A DNA stretch of 64,000 nt from Gordonia otitidis NBRC 100426 (GCF_000248075.1 NZ_BAFB01000187.1:1-64000); one strand, 5' to 3'; counted from the first letter of the stretch, positions 37,708-45,584 are shown. Program-made: numbers and translations. The notes: generated by a model from the letters alone, not told the origin.

Positions 37708-39834
37708 ATGTCAGGCGCGCGAACTCGTGGCGCGTTACGTCCGCTCGAGATCGCATGGATCGCGATCTTCGGCGGACTCGCCGTTGCGGCGGTCGTCATC
37801 GGTTCTGTCATTCCCCTGGCCGGCGCGGTTCGTCTGCTCGCGCCCGTTCCACTCGCGCTGATCGGGGCGCGCACGCGTCCGCGCGCAATGGTCGCCGCGA
37901 CCGTCTCGACCGCTGCCGTGAGCTTCGCGATGGCCGGGTCACGGGCTGCGCTCGCCCTGCTCGGTGCAGCGGTGGTCGGAGGTGTCGTCGGCGAGATCAA
38001 GCGGCGTGGACGCGGCTGGCCGACGCTGCTCGTCGTCTCCGCGGTCGCGTCGCCACTGATCGGTGGGGTGTCGGTTGTGGCGCTGCTGATCCTGAAACCG
38101 CTGCGTGAGCTGGCGCTCGAAGCGACGTCGAACACGCTCGGCGGGATTGCGAAGTGGGTCGGGAAGATCCCGTCGGCGCAATCGTTGGCCGACGGCATCG
38201 ACGGCCTGCGCGACAACGTCGTCACGTACTGGTGGGCGTGGATGTGGTCGATGGGTGCGGCGGGCACCCTCCTCACGATGGTGGTCGCCTGGTGGATTCT
38301 CGGCGCAGTGATCGATCGGCTCGCCGACATCCCGAGCGAGGACACTCTCGACGACGCCGCCACCGAAGACGACGGCAGGCAGGTCAACCCGCTGCCATTG
38401 CAACTCGACCACGTCGGATTCTCCTACCAGTCCGACGGACCGGAAGTCCTCTCCAACATCGACCTGCGGATCGCGCCGGGCGAATTCGTCGCCGTCGTCG
38501 GAGCCAATGGGTCGGGTAAGTCGACACTGTCGAAGATCCTCGCCGGTCGGCGACCGACCACCGGCGCCGTGCACCGGCCGGGTGCGGCCGGGCTCGGCAG
38601 GCACGGCGGAACCGCGATGGTGCTGCAGCGTCCGGAAACGCAGATGCTCGGCGCGCGCGTGGCCGACGACGTGGTGTGGGGCCTTCCCGAGGGAACCGAT
38701 GTCGACGTCGACGCGCTGCTCGCCGAGGTCGGGTTGGCCGGGCTCGGTGATCGGGAGACCTCCGACCTCTCGGGCGGCCAGCAGCAACGCCTGTCCATCG
38801 CAGCAGCACTCGCGCGCGATCCCGCGCTGCTGATCGCCGACGAGGCGACGTCGATGGTCGACCCGGCGGGACGTGCCGAGATCCTCGAGGTTCTCGGCGA
38901 CCTGCCACGCACCCGCGGCATCGCCGTCGTGATGATCACCCATCGCGCGGTCGAGGCTGTCGCCGCCGACCGCATCGTGCACCTGGTCGCGGGTCGTATC
39001 GTGCCCTACAGCCCTGACTGGTTGTCGGAACTACACGAGGCCGAAGCCGGGGCGGCCAGCAGGTACGAACTCGACGCGTCGTGGCATGAGGCGTCGAGCG
39101 GCGACGTGATGTCGGGGCCGGAACCGACGAGCGAGCCCGTGCTGTCACTGAGTGGTGTGGGATACACGTACCTGCTCGGATCCCCGTGGGAGGTCAACGC
39201 CCTCCACGACGTCAACCTCACCGTCCATCGCGGCGAGGGACTGCTGATCGTCGGCGGAAACGGTTCGGGCAAAACAACTCTCGCGTGGATCATGGCCGGG
39301 CTCATCGAACCGACCGACGGCACGTGTCTGCTCCACCTGCCCGAGCGGCAGGGTCTGGGCGAGCCTGTGAGCAAGCATGTCGGTGAGGTCGGGCTCGCAT
39401 TCCAGCACGCACGTCTGCAATTGCAGAAGCCGAACGTCGGCGACGACATCATGGCGGTCGGTGGCCTCAAGATCGGGACGACCGAGGTGGCGCGCACGCT
39501 CGAGTCCGTCGGGCTACCGCGGACGATGGCAATCCGTCGGATCGATGCGCTCAGCGGCGGTCAGATGCGGCGCGTCGTGCTGGCCGGGCTGATCGCGCGA
39601 GCCCCGCAGGTGATGATCCTCGACGAGCCGCTCGCCGGACTCGATCCCGTGGCGCGCGACGAGGTGATCGCATTGCTGGCCACACTCCGTGCCGATGGCA
39701 TGACCATCGTGATCATCTCGCACGACTTCGCCTCCCTGGGCCAACTGTGCACACGACGGGTACGGCTTGCCGGCGGAACGCTGGTTCCCGACGCCGAATC
39801 CGCAGACAACCCGACGCCGAGGAGGACGCCATGA
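37708..39834 (+). CDS. ECF-type ABC transporter: membrane S-like domain fused to two ATPases
   Basis: A 708-aa fusion of an N-terminal membrane domain (about residues 10-200, six segments, resembling an ECF substrate-binding component/DUF2232) with two ABC ATPase domains. The first ATPase has Walker A GANGSGKST, signature LSGGQQQR and Walker B ALLIADEATS. The second has GGNGSGKTT, LSGGQMRR and QVMILDEPLAG. With the EcfT gene that follows by a four-base overlap, this forms an energy-coupling-factor vitamin or metal importer, as in Rv2326c/Rv2325c of M. tuberculosis (from memory). The substrate is unknown. The start is uncertain: ATG 37708 aligns with homologues I recall, but GTGs at 37660 and 37690 are open. 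Confidence 0.88.
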   Translation: MSGARTRGALRPLEIAWIAIFGGLAVAAVVIGSVIPLAGAVRLLAPVPLALIGARTRPRAMVAATVSTAAVSFAMAGSRAALALLGAAVVGGVVGEIKRRGRGWPTLLVVSAVASPLIGGVSVVALLILKPLRELALEATSNTLGGIAKWVGKIPSAQSLADGIDGLRDNVVTYWWAWMWSMGAAGTLLTMVVAWWILGAVIDRLADIPSEDTLDDAATEDDGRQVNPLPLQLDHVGFSYQSDGPEVLSNIDLRIAPGEFVAVVGANGSGKSTLSKILAGRRPTTGAVHRPGAAGLGRHGGTAMVLQRPETQMLGARVADDVVWGLPEGTDVDVDALLAEVGLAGLGDRETSDLSGGQQQRLSIAAALARDPALLIADEATSMVDPAGRAEILEVLGDLPRTRGIAVVMITHRAVEAVAADRIVHLVAGRIVPYSPDWLSELHEAEAGAASRYELDASWHEASSGDVMSGPEPTSEPVLSLSGVGYTYLLGSPWEVNALHDVNLTVHRGEGLLIVGGNGSGKTTLAWIMAGLIEPTDGTCLLHLPERQGLGEPVSKHVGEVGLAFQHARLQLQKPNVGDDIMAVGGLKIGTTEVARTLESVGLPRTMAIRRIDALSGGQMRRVVLAGLIARAPQVMILDEPLAGLDPVARDEVIALLATLRADGMTIVIISHDFASLGQLCTRRVRLAGGTLVPDAESADNPTPRRTP

Positions 39835-40577
39835 GCATGCGCACCGTCCCGTTGCGCCAGGTGCCCGGCGACTCACCGATCCATCGGCTCTGGGCGGGCA
39901 CCAAGCTGATCGGGGTGTTCGTGCTGGGACTGATGACCGTGGTCCTGCCGACCTGGCCGTCGCTCGGTCTGGTCGCAGGGGTCATGCTCGTCACCGCGGT
40001 CATCGCCGGGATCCCGCTGGGCGCGGTGCCGCGGCCACCCTGGTGGTTCTGGGGCCTGATCGCGATCGGCGTCGCGGTCAACGCGTCCTTCGGCCTCGCC
40101 GCCGCGATCGTCTTCCTCCGCGCGATCGCGCTCGCCCTCGTGTTGGTCGCCAGCTCGGTACTCGTCATCTGGACGACTCCGATGGCCGAGGTGGCCCCAG
40201 CACTCGCGCGGCTGATGTGGCCGCTACGAAAGCTACGCATGCCGGTCGACGAGTGGGCGGTGTGTATCGCGCTGTGTCTGCGCGGGCTGCCGCTGTTGAT
40301 CGAGGAGATCCGGCTGCTCGTCGCAGTGCACCGGCTGCGCCCGACCTCGGGACGCTCGGATCACCCGTCGGCCGAGATGGGGATCATGGACATGGTGATC
40401 GCAGCCATGTCGTCGGCGCTGCGTCGGAGTTCGGAGATGTCGGAAGCGATCACTGCGCGCGGCGGTACCGGCCGGCTGACCGCGACGAAGTCCGGACCGC
40501 ATCGACGGGATGCGATCGCGCTCGGTCTTTTGGTGATCGTGTGCGCCGTCGCGATCACGTTGTCGATGGTGTTGTAG
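39831..40577 (+). CDS. ECF transporter transmembrane (EcfT) component
   Basis: A 248-aa membrane protein of the CbiQ/EcfT family. Several hydrophobic segments occupy the first 110 residues. The two coupling motifs typical of EcfT, which dock on the ATPases, appear as SSALRRSSEMSEAITARG in the C-terminal region. It is the integral scaffold of the importer whose ATPases are encoded just upstream. Start ATG overlaps the preceding TGA by four bases and has GAGGAGG in front. Long hairpins follow the stop. Confidence 0.85.
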   Translation: MSMRTVPLRQVPGDSPIHRLWAGTKLIGVFVLGLMTVVLPTWPSLGLVAGVMLVTAVIAGIPLGAVPRPPWWFWGLIAIGVAVNASFGLAAAIVFLRAIALALVLVASSVLVIWTTPMAEVAPALARLMWPLRKLRMPVDEWAVCIALCLRGLPLLIEEIRLLVAVHRLRPTSGRSDHPSAEMGIMDMVIAAMSSALRRSSEMSEAITARGGTGRLTATKSGPHRRDAIALGLLVIVCAVAITLSMVL

Positions 40578-40591
40578 ACGCGCCCGATCCA

Positions 40592-40648
40592 CCTCGTCTG
40601 TGCACATCTACCTTCGGCACCGCTAAAGGTAGATGTGCACCGATGAGG
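40592..40648. terminator. Long imperfect inverted repeat after ecfT
   Basis: Two arms of 23 bases (40592-40614 and 40626-40648) pair with only two mismatches. The inner 15 bases, GTGCACATCTACCTT and its complement, are perfect, around an 11-base loop. The gene before it ends at 40577, so this may end the ECF transcript. It has no T-tract, and its length is unusual for a simple terminator. Confidence 0.6.
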
Positions 40649-40669
40649 TATTTCGTCCGGGGAAACGCG

Positions 40670-40705
40670 CGATGCGGCGGTCACCGGGAGGTGACCGCCG
40701 CATCG
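40670..40705 (-). terminator. Perfect hairpin, probable sodA terminator
   Basis: Arms CGATGCGGCGGTCACC and GGTGACCGCCGCATCG pair over 16 bases around a four-base loop. It sits 20 bases beyond the stop of the sodA gene on the minus strand and could end transcription from both sides, together with the hairpin before it. Confidence 0.75.
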
Positions 40706-40725
40706 GCGTAGGGAGATGTCTGCGC

Positions 40726-41355
40726 TCAGGCGGAGACGACGAGTCCCGGGCCCTGCTTGGTTGCGGTGGCGAAGCGCTCGGCGGCGTCCGCCCAGTTCAC
40801 GACGTTCCACCAGGCCTTGACGTAGTCGGGCTTGACGTTCTGGTAGTCGAGGTAGAAGGCGTGCTCCCACATGTCGAGCATGACGATCGGGATGATCGCT
40901 GCGGGGATGTTGCCGCTCTGGTCGGTGAGCTGCAGAATCACCAGGTTGCCTGCGATGGTGTCGTATCCGAGGATCGCCCAACCGCTGCCCTGCAGGGTGG
41001 TGGCTGCGCTGGTGAAGTGCGACTGGAACTTGTCGAAGCTGCCGAACTGTGCGTCGATCGCGGCGGCGAGATCACCTTCGGGCTTGTCGCCGCCGTCCGG
41101 CGACAGGTTCTTCCAGAAGATGGAGTGGTTGGTGTGACCACCGAGGTGGAAGGCCAGCGTCGCCGACAGCCCGTAGACCTTTCCGGCGATGCTGCCGTCC
41201 TCGCGGGCCTCGGCCAGCTTGGCGAGGGTGTCGTTGGCGCCCTTCACGTAGGTCGCGTGGTGCTTGTCGTGATGGAGCTCCATGATCCTGCCGGAGATGT
41301 GCGGCTCGAGTGCCGCGTAGTCGTACGGAAGATCCGGCAAGGTGTATTCAGCCAC
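40726..41355 (-). CDS. sodA: Superoxide dismutase (Mn/Fe family)
   Basis: A 209-aa superoxide dismutase of the Mn/Fe family, which removes superoxide. Metal ligands are present: His in [13 protein letters not shown], His in HTNHSIFW, and Asp and His in [10 protein letters not shown]. At the position of His145 in the M. tuberculosis iron enzyme (YDHQ), this protein has Gln (TDQS), as in Mn-type mycobacterial enzymes I recall, so manganese is the likely metal. The GTG at 41355 has AGAGAGGA upstream, which marks the true start; the frame runs on upstream but that part is not like the family. A SoxR-like dyad lies about 210 bases upstream. No signal peptide is visible. Confidence 0.95.
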   Translation of the reverse strand: MAEYTLPDLPYDYAALEPHISGRIMELHHDKHHATYVKGANDTLAKLAEAREDGSIAGKVYGLSATLAFHLGGHTNHSIFWKNLSPDGGDKPEGDLAAAIDAQFGSFDKFQSHFTSAATTLQGSGWAILGYDTIAGNLVILQLTDQSGNIPAAIIPIVMLDMWEHAFYLDYQNVKPDYVKAWWNVVNWADAAERFATATKQGPGLVVSA

Positions 41356-41419
41356 GGTTTTCCTCTCTCTGCGCAAGCCTTCGAGTCTGTGCTCAACCTT
41401 CGAGCGCTCATACCGTCGG

Positions 41420-41454
41420 GCTCTGCGTTCGGGTACTGCTCTGCGTTCGATACT
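41420..41454. repeat. Imperfect tandem repeat in the sodA upstream region
   Basis: Two adjacent units, GCTCTGCGTTCGGGTACT (41420-41437) and GCTCTGCGTTCGATACT (41438-41454), followed by a further GCTCT. They lie in the 5' leader of sodA. CTTCGAG and GCTCA motifs also recur just downstream toward sodA. Confidence 0.6.
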
Positions 41455-41561
41455 GCTCTTGATCACGCGCGGAAGCCTGTTTCCCGGAGGTGGAGTACGA
41501 CCGCGCGGGTACTTCCAATCTTCCGCAGACAGTGGTGGAATGCAACAAACTCGCGCCAACT

Positions 41562-41583
41562 AACCTCAAGTCCTGTTGAGGTT
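41562..41583. promoter_or_regulatory. SoxR-like (MerR-family) operator upstream of sodA
   Basis: AACCTCAAGTCCTGTTGAGGTT is a dyad with eight-base perfect arms around six bases. Its core CCTCAAGTCCTGTTGAGG matches the E. coli soxS SoxR box CCTCAAGTTAACTTGAGG at 14 of 18 positions with the same 18-bp span. MerR-type regulators bind such sites between -35 and -10. On the minus strand TTAGTT follows at a distance that could be a -10. No soxR gene lies in the window. Confidence 0.5.
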
Positions 41584-41642
41584 CGCGGCCGTGTCCGGCG
41601 CGGATGCGATCGTGAAAAGTGTTGCGGTGCAGCCAGAGTCGC

Positions 41643-41792
41643 TCAGACGAGTATGAGTACGAGTAAGAGGACGAGAAGCCCCACGATGCTGAGTCCGATC
41701 GTGAGACACGAGTGTCGCACGTTGTAGACGGCGCTAGGTACACCCGGGCGGGTCGACATCAGTCGCGGCTGGCGCGATGCATTCAATGCCAT
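41643..41792 (-). CDS. Possible small membrane protein (49 aa)
   Basis: A short frame whose product ends in a strongly hydrophobic helix, CLTIGLSIVGLLVLLLVLIL, after a basic N-terminal part. It could be a small tail-anchored membrane peptide. About 70 percent of codons end in G or C. The ATG at 41792 or a shorter one at 41759 could be used; no clear ribosome binding site was seen. A chance ORF is possible. Confidence 0.3.
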   Translation of the reverse strand: MALNASRQPRLMSTRPGVPSAVYNVRHSCLTIGLSIVGLLVLLLVLILV

Positions 41793-41896
41793 CCGATTCC
41801 CGTCTCGAGTGGACGACGGCGACGCCGTCGTCGGGCTGAAAGTGACCGGTGTCACAGGGGCTACGTTTAGCCAGAATAATAGACACAGGTGCGGCT

Positions 41897-42028
41897 ATGA
41901 CTCAAGTCACCATGGTCGCGCGCACCGAGGGCTCACGTACAGTCGTGGTCATGATGCCCTCTGACCTGCCCATTCGCGCGTCCGGGTACGACTCCGAGCT
42001 GGCTGCGGACGGCTTGATCAGACGGTGA
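41897..42028 (+). CDS. Possible 43-aa leader ORF overlapping the next gene
   Basis: An ORF of 43 codons whose stop TGA overlaps the GTG start of the winged-helix gene (GTGA). The product is MTQVTMVAR... ending ADGLIRR, with no known family. About 75 percent of codons end in G or C. Just upstream AATAATAGA gives a plausible -10 element, and AGGTG a weak ribosome binding site. The overlap suggests translational coupling to the downstream gene. Confidence 0.45.
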   Translation: MTQVTMVARTEGSRTVVVMMPSDLPIRASGYDSELAADGLIRR

Positions 42029-43098
42029 CGGAGCGGATCACGGCGCGGCAGGCCAATCGAACACTGCTCGCGCGTCAGCACCTCACACAACGTGTCGACG
42101 AGGATGCCATCGAGGTCATCGACCGTATCGTCGGGATGCAGTCGCAGGATCCGTCGAGCGCCTTTTACGGCCTCGTGTCGCGGATAGCGGGATTCGAGCC
42201 GGACGAACTCGACGCACTGCTCAGCGAGCGCGAGGTGGTGCGAATCGCGTTGTTACGCAACACGGTTTTCTTGATCGATGGCGAGGACGCCCGGTGGATC
42301 AGGGCGCTGGCGCAAGACGCCATCGACGCCGGTGTGCGCGCAAACCGTCGGCACGACCTGGCGTCGTCGACGCCGGATCGGGTCGTCGCCGACGCCGCGG
42401 AACTGCTCGCCGGACGCGCGCTCGGGCTCGCCGAGCTCAAGGAGGCACTGCAGCGTCGACATCCGGATGAGAACCCAGCGACGCTGGCCACCCACGCGAG
42501 GTGTGGTTTGCCGCTCGTGCAGGTGCCGCCCCGCGGGCTGTGGAGGCGCGGAGGTGCTCCGACCTATCAACTCCTCGACGACTGGATCGGTCCCGGGGAG
42601 CCGGCCGTTGTCGGTGACGAAGCGCGAAAAGAGCTGATACGCCTGTATCTTCGCGGTTTCGGTCCGGCGTCGGCGAAGGCGATCAGCACCTGGTCGGGCC
42701 TGACGCGACTACAACCGATTTTGAACGCGATGGTCGACGACTGGGAGTTGGAACGTCTCGAGGGACCGTCCGGGGAGGTGCTGTTCGACCTCGATGGTCT
42801 CGGACTCGCCGACCCCGACACTCCAGCGCCCGTGCGACTTGTCGGTCCGTTCGATCACGTCCTGGTGGCGCAGGCCGACCGGTACCGAATCGCCGACAAG
42901 GACTTCTTCGAGCGCACGGTCACACCCAACGGGCGGTCGCCCGGCTTCGTGCTGGTCGACGGGTGGCTTGCGGGTACGTGGCGGTTGGCCGGGTGCGACG
43001 GCGTCGACGTCGAACTGTTCGGCACCGTGACGAAGACACAGCGAGCAGAACTCGACGACGAGATCGAACTACTGCGCGCGTTTCGGGCGAAGCACTGA
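42025..43098 (+). CDS. Winged helix DNA-binding domain protein (AlkZ/YcaQ-related)
   Basis: A 357-aa protein of the winged-helix family PF06224, related to the AlkZ/YcaQ group of DNA glycosylases. The N-terminal half shows VIDRIVGMQSQDPSSAFYGL and repeated short helices, and the central LYLRGFGPASAKAISTWSGL is a family landmark. The group I know includes glycosylases that excise bulky adducts; the catalytic QxQ or QxD motif is not clear here, although MQSQDP is similar to the QxQ type. Start is GTG, overlapping the preceding small ORF. It converges on the VOC gene, 16 bases away. Confidence 0.8.
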   Translation: MTERITARQANRTLLARQHLTQRVDEDAIEVIDRIVGMQSQDPSSAFYGLVSRIAGFEPDELDALLSEREVVRIALLRNTVFLIDGEDARWIRALAQDAIDAGVRANRRHDLASSTPDRVVADAAELLAGRALGLAELKEALQRRHPDENPATLATHARCGLPLVQVPPRGLWRRGGAPTYQLLDDWIGPGEPAVVGDEARKELIRLYLRGFGPASAKAISTWSGLTRLQPILNAMVDDWELERLEGPSGEVLFDLDGLGLADPDTPAPVRLVGPFDHVLVAQADRYRIADKDFFERTVTPNGRSPGFVLVDGWLAGTWRLAGCDGVDVELFGTVTKTQRAELDDEIELLRAFRAKH

Positions 43099-43114
43099 GC
43101 GTTCGACCTCGGGC

Positions 43115-43858
43115 TCAGTCGCCGGTGCGCGGATTGCGCGAGGTGATGCAGTAGGGCCGCCCCACGGGATCGGACATCACGGTCCAGTGCTCGCGACTCT
43201 CAACCAGTCGGGCTCCCCAATCCTCGTGCCGCGCGACCTCCTGGGCGACCGAATTGGTCGCGAGGTCGACATGACCGGTGGCTGTGGGCACAACCCCGAA
43301 GTCCTGACGCTGCAGCAGAATGCCGACGGCCAGCTGCGGGTCGCGTTGCAGCCGAACGTATTCGGGCCGCGAGATCCTCTGTGTCTCCCATCCGGTGAGC
43401 TGTGCCCAGAACGTGACCTCACGGTCGAACAGGCCGGTGGGCACGTCGATGCACACCTGGTCGATGATGCTGATCGTGTCGTCCGGCCAGCGGATCGGTC
43501 GGGATCGTCTGGATTCGCCGGTCCAGTCGACGAGGCAGAAGACGAATCCCGCCGGTGATTCGAGCACGAGTAGGTGGCCGTTGTCGTTGCGGATCGTGGC
43601 GCCGAGCCCGACCGCCTCGACGGCCGCGGTTCGCGGGTCGTCGACATGGAGGTCGATGTGAACTCCACCGGGCCCCCTCCCGATGCGTTGGACGCGTAGG
43701 TGGGGATCGCCGTTGAACGGTTCGAGAGTGGCGAACTCACGCTGCTCGCCGCGCGGCGGCGACACGGTGCTGCCCGCGATCGCGCGCCAGAACGTGACCT
43801 CGTCACCGAACGTGTCGGCCGGAAAATCCAGAAACGCGGTGAGCCACCGGATGTCCAC
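43115..43858 (-). CDS. VOC-family protein with two glyoxalase-like domains
   Basis: A 247-aa protein with two vicinal-oxygen-chelate modules: FLDFPADTFGDEVTFWRAIAGS and VDLATNSVAQEVARH mark strand-helix repeats of about 110 residues each, with VHIDLHVDDP and HVDLATN as the equivalent metal-ligand segments. The first His and a later Glu would bind a metal in catalytic members; many actinobacterial relatives are uncharacterised. The start is a GTG at 43858. A TAGACT -10-like hexamer eight bases upstream suggests a leaderless transcript. Divergent from sppA. Confidence 0.85.
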   Translation of the reverse strand: MDIRWLTAFLDFPADTFGDEVTFWRAIAGSTVSPPRGEQREFATLEPFNGDPHLRVQRIGRGPGGVHIDLHVDDPRTAAVEAVGLGATIRNDNGHLLVLESPAGFVFCLVDWTGESRRSRPIRWPDDTISIIDQVCIDVPTGLFDREVTFWAQLTGWETQRISRPEYVRLQRDPQLAVGILLQRQDFGVVPTATGHVDLATNSVAQEVARHEDWGARLVESREHWTVMSDPVGRPYCITSRNPRTGD

Positions 43859-43865
43859 GGACGTG

Positions 43866-43907
43866 AGTCTACGGTTCGCCCGACAGCCCGGTGGACACGT
43901 CTAGACT
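43866..43907. promoter_or_regulatory. Two divergent -10-like elements
   Basis: TAGACT occurs on the minus strand at 43866-43871 and on the plus strand at 43902-43907, each eight bases before a start codon (43858 and 43915). Both genes would have no leader. Neither gene has a Shine-Dalgarno site. Confidence 0.4.
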
Positions 43908-43914
43908 CGATCCA

Positions 43915-44757
43915 ATGAACGGGGCCGTCGGCAAGATCGTCAAGAAGTTCCAGCACTCGCGTGCCGAAAAAGTCGCCGTGGTGCGTCTCGACGGTGTCAT
44001 CGGTCATGTGGGAGCGGGACGGGGAATGACCATTGAGTCGGTCGAACCCGTCCTCAAGCGTGCCTTCGAGACGGAGCACGTCAAGGCCGTCGTCATCGTG
44101 ATCAACTCGCCTGGCGGGTCGCCCGCGCAGTCGGAGTACATCGCCGAGCGCATTCGGCAGCTTTCCTCGGAGAAGGGTGTACCGGTCCTCGCGTTCTGTG
44201 AGGACGTCGCGGCGTCGGGTGGCTACTGGATCGCGTGCGCAGCCGACGAGATCTTCGCCGCGCACACCTCGCTCGTCGGTTCGATCGGCGTCGTCTCGTC
44301 CGGCTTCGGCTTCAACGAGGTGCTCGACAGGATCGGTGTGCAGCGCAGGCTCTACACGGCCGGCGACAACAAGGCTCGGCTCGACGTCTTCTCGCCGGAG
44401 AATCCCGACGACGTCGCGTGGCTGAAGGGCATGCAGTCCGAACTGCACCAGGCGTTCATCGCGTGGGTCAAGCAGCGTCGTGGCAAGAAGTTGGCGGGCT
44501 CCGACACCGAGTTGTTCAACGGTGATATCTGGATCGGGGAGAGAGCCCGCGATGTGGGCCTCGTCGACGGTATCGGGGTCATGCGATCGGTGGTGGCCGA
44601 ACGCTATCCCGACGTCGAGATCTCGGTGATCTCCGCGCCGAAGCCGATTCTGGCGCGTCTGCTGAACGGTCCGACCGGTGCCGCAGCGCTCACCGACGCA
44701 ATCGTCTCGGGAGTGCTCTCTGCTGCCCAGAAGGCACAGCGCATCGACTTCCGCTGA
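43915..44757 (+). CDS. sppA: S49-family signal peptide peptidase
   Basis: A 280-aa SppA-type serine peptidase, short form. The nucleophile region is VAASGGYWIACAA with Ser101 as the catalytic serine, and the general base is likely Lys153 in GDNKARLD. INSPGGSP is the conserved binding loop. No transmembrane or signal segment is obvious at the N-terminus, so this form may be soluble or peripheral. Start ATG 43915 has no ribosome binding site but a TAGACT -10 eight bases upstream. An in-frame start at 43891 exists. Downstream is the DnaA-box cluster. Confidence 0.88.
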   Translation: MNGAVGKIVKKFQHSRAEKVAVVRLDGVIGHVGAGRGMTIESVEPVLKRAFETEHVKAVVIVINSPGGSPAQSEYIAERIRQLSSEKGVPVLAFCEDVAASGGYWIACAADEIFAAHTSLVGSIGVVSSGFGFNEVLDRIGVQRRLYTAGDNKARLDVFSPENPDDVAWLKGMQSELHQAFIAWVKQRRGKKLAGSDTELFNGDIWIGERARDVGLVDGIGVMRSVVAERYPDVEISVISAPKPILARLLNGPTGAAALTDAIVSGVLSAAQKAQRIDFR

Positions 44758-45201
44758 GGGCCATCCACAGTTGTCCCCAGGTTGTCCACAGCCTTTGTGA
44801 TGTCGGCGACACTGTCCGTTACGGCGACGTCATATGCACGATCGCAAAGGGAATATAGTGGTTGACCGACGTTTTGGTGACCGGCATCACATGTCGAGGC
44901 CGTGATCGGACAAGTTGTCCACAAATTCACAGCCTCATTCACAGGTTGATACTCCCGCGAGTTGCCTCAAGCGCTGCTTGTCAAACCAGCATGTGGATAG
45001 CGTTATGACGACATACATAGATGTCCGCGTGAGGTCCCGTAGGTCCCGGGCAGTGTCAAATCGCGCGTCACGCAATGGATCGACTCCATGCACACGATCG
45101 ACGGGGCGATGCGACGGGCGACGCGATGGTGGCCGCGGCGGCGGTGGTCATCTTCATCGAGGCGGCAGTGGTCGACTCGCGCGATGTGCCACCATGGGAA
45201 C
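44758..45201. promoter_or_regulatory. Non-coding region with a cluster of DnaA boxes
   Basis: No gene is visible in these 444 bases. They hold DnaA-type boxes: exact TTGTCCACA at 44782-44790 and 44915-44923, a one-mismatch TTGTCCCCA at 44771-44779, CTATCCACA on the minus strand at 44992-45000 (eight of nine bases of TTATCCACA), and a weak CCATCCACA at 44761-44769. Boxes at 44761, 44771 and 44782 are about one helical turn apart. An AT-richer segment lies between (GGGAATATAGTGG). This is what a DnaA-titration or origin-like element would look like, but dnaA and dnaN are not here. Confidence 0.7.
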
Positions 45202-45576
45202 GTGAGCATGGGCGACATTCCACAGGTACCGGCAACCGAGTTGCCGGACGATTTCACCGATGAGCCCGGCCGCGTCCTACTCGACGTCCGCGAGGATGAC
45301 GAATGGAACGCAGGGCATGTGCGGGGAGCGCTGCACATCCCCCTCGGCGAGATCCCCGCTCGTTTGGACGAGATCGACCTCGACTCGGAACTCTTAGTCA
45401 TCTGCCACTCCAGTGGCCGCTCGATGCGGGTACTGCAGTACCTCGAGCAGGTCGGTGTCGACGGGTCGTGTGTGCGTGGTGGGATGCTCGCCTGGCTCGA
45501 GAACGAGAAGCCGGTCCAGACAGGGTCGGGTGACTCGCGATCGTCCGACGCGGGGTCGTCCGGGGACGCGAAGTAG
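45202..45576 (+). CDS. Rhodanese-like domain protein
   Basis: A single-domain rhodanese of about 124 aa. The active-site loop is ICHSSGRS with Cys68, and RVLLDVREDDEWNAGHVRGALHIP is the standard CH2-type motif before it. Such proteins carry sulfane sulfur; the acceptor is unknown. The C-terminal tail is a disordered Ser/Asp-rich stretch. The GTG at 45202 gives the natural N-terminus; ATG 45208 is an alternative, and the open frame upstream is likely spurious. The next gene follows after eight bases. Confidence 0.85.
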   Translation: MSMGDIPQVPATELPDDFTDEPGRVLLDVREDDEWNAGHVRGALHIPLGEIPARLDEIDLDSELLVICHSSGRSMRVLQYLEQVGVDGSCVRGGMLAWLENEKPVQTGSGDSRSSDAGSSGDAK

Positions 45577-45584
45577 CGACGCCG

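Larger units (their letters stand above)
41356..41642. promoter_or_regulatory. sodA upstream region without genes
   Basis: About 290 bases before sodA hold no convincing gene. They contain the tandem repeats and the SoxR-like dyad described separately, plus a leader that may be over 150 bases long. Confidence 0.4.

Noticed and set aside
44816-44880. tRNA or small RNA gene in the DnaA-box region
   Set aside because: No cloverleaf or conserved RNA structure could be drawn from the sequence.
44758-45201. The chromosomal origin itself
   Set aside because: dnaA, dnaN and neighbours are absent, and the number of boxes is small for a full actinobacterial oriC. Only a secondary DnaA-binding element is proposed.
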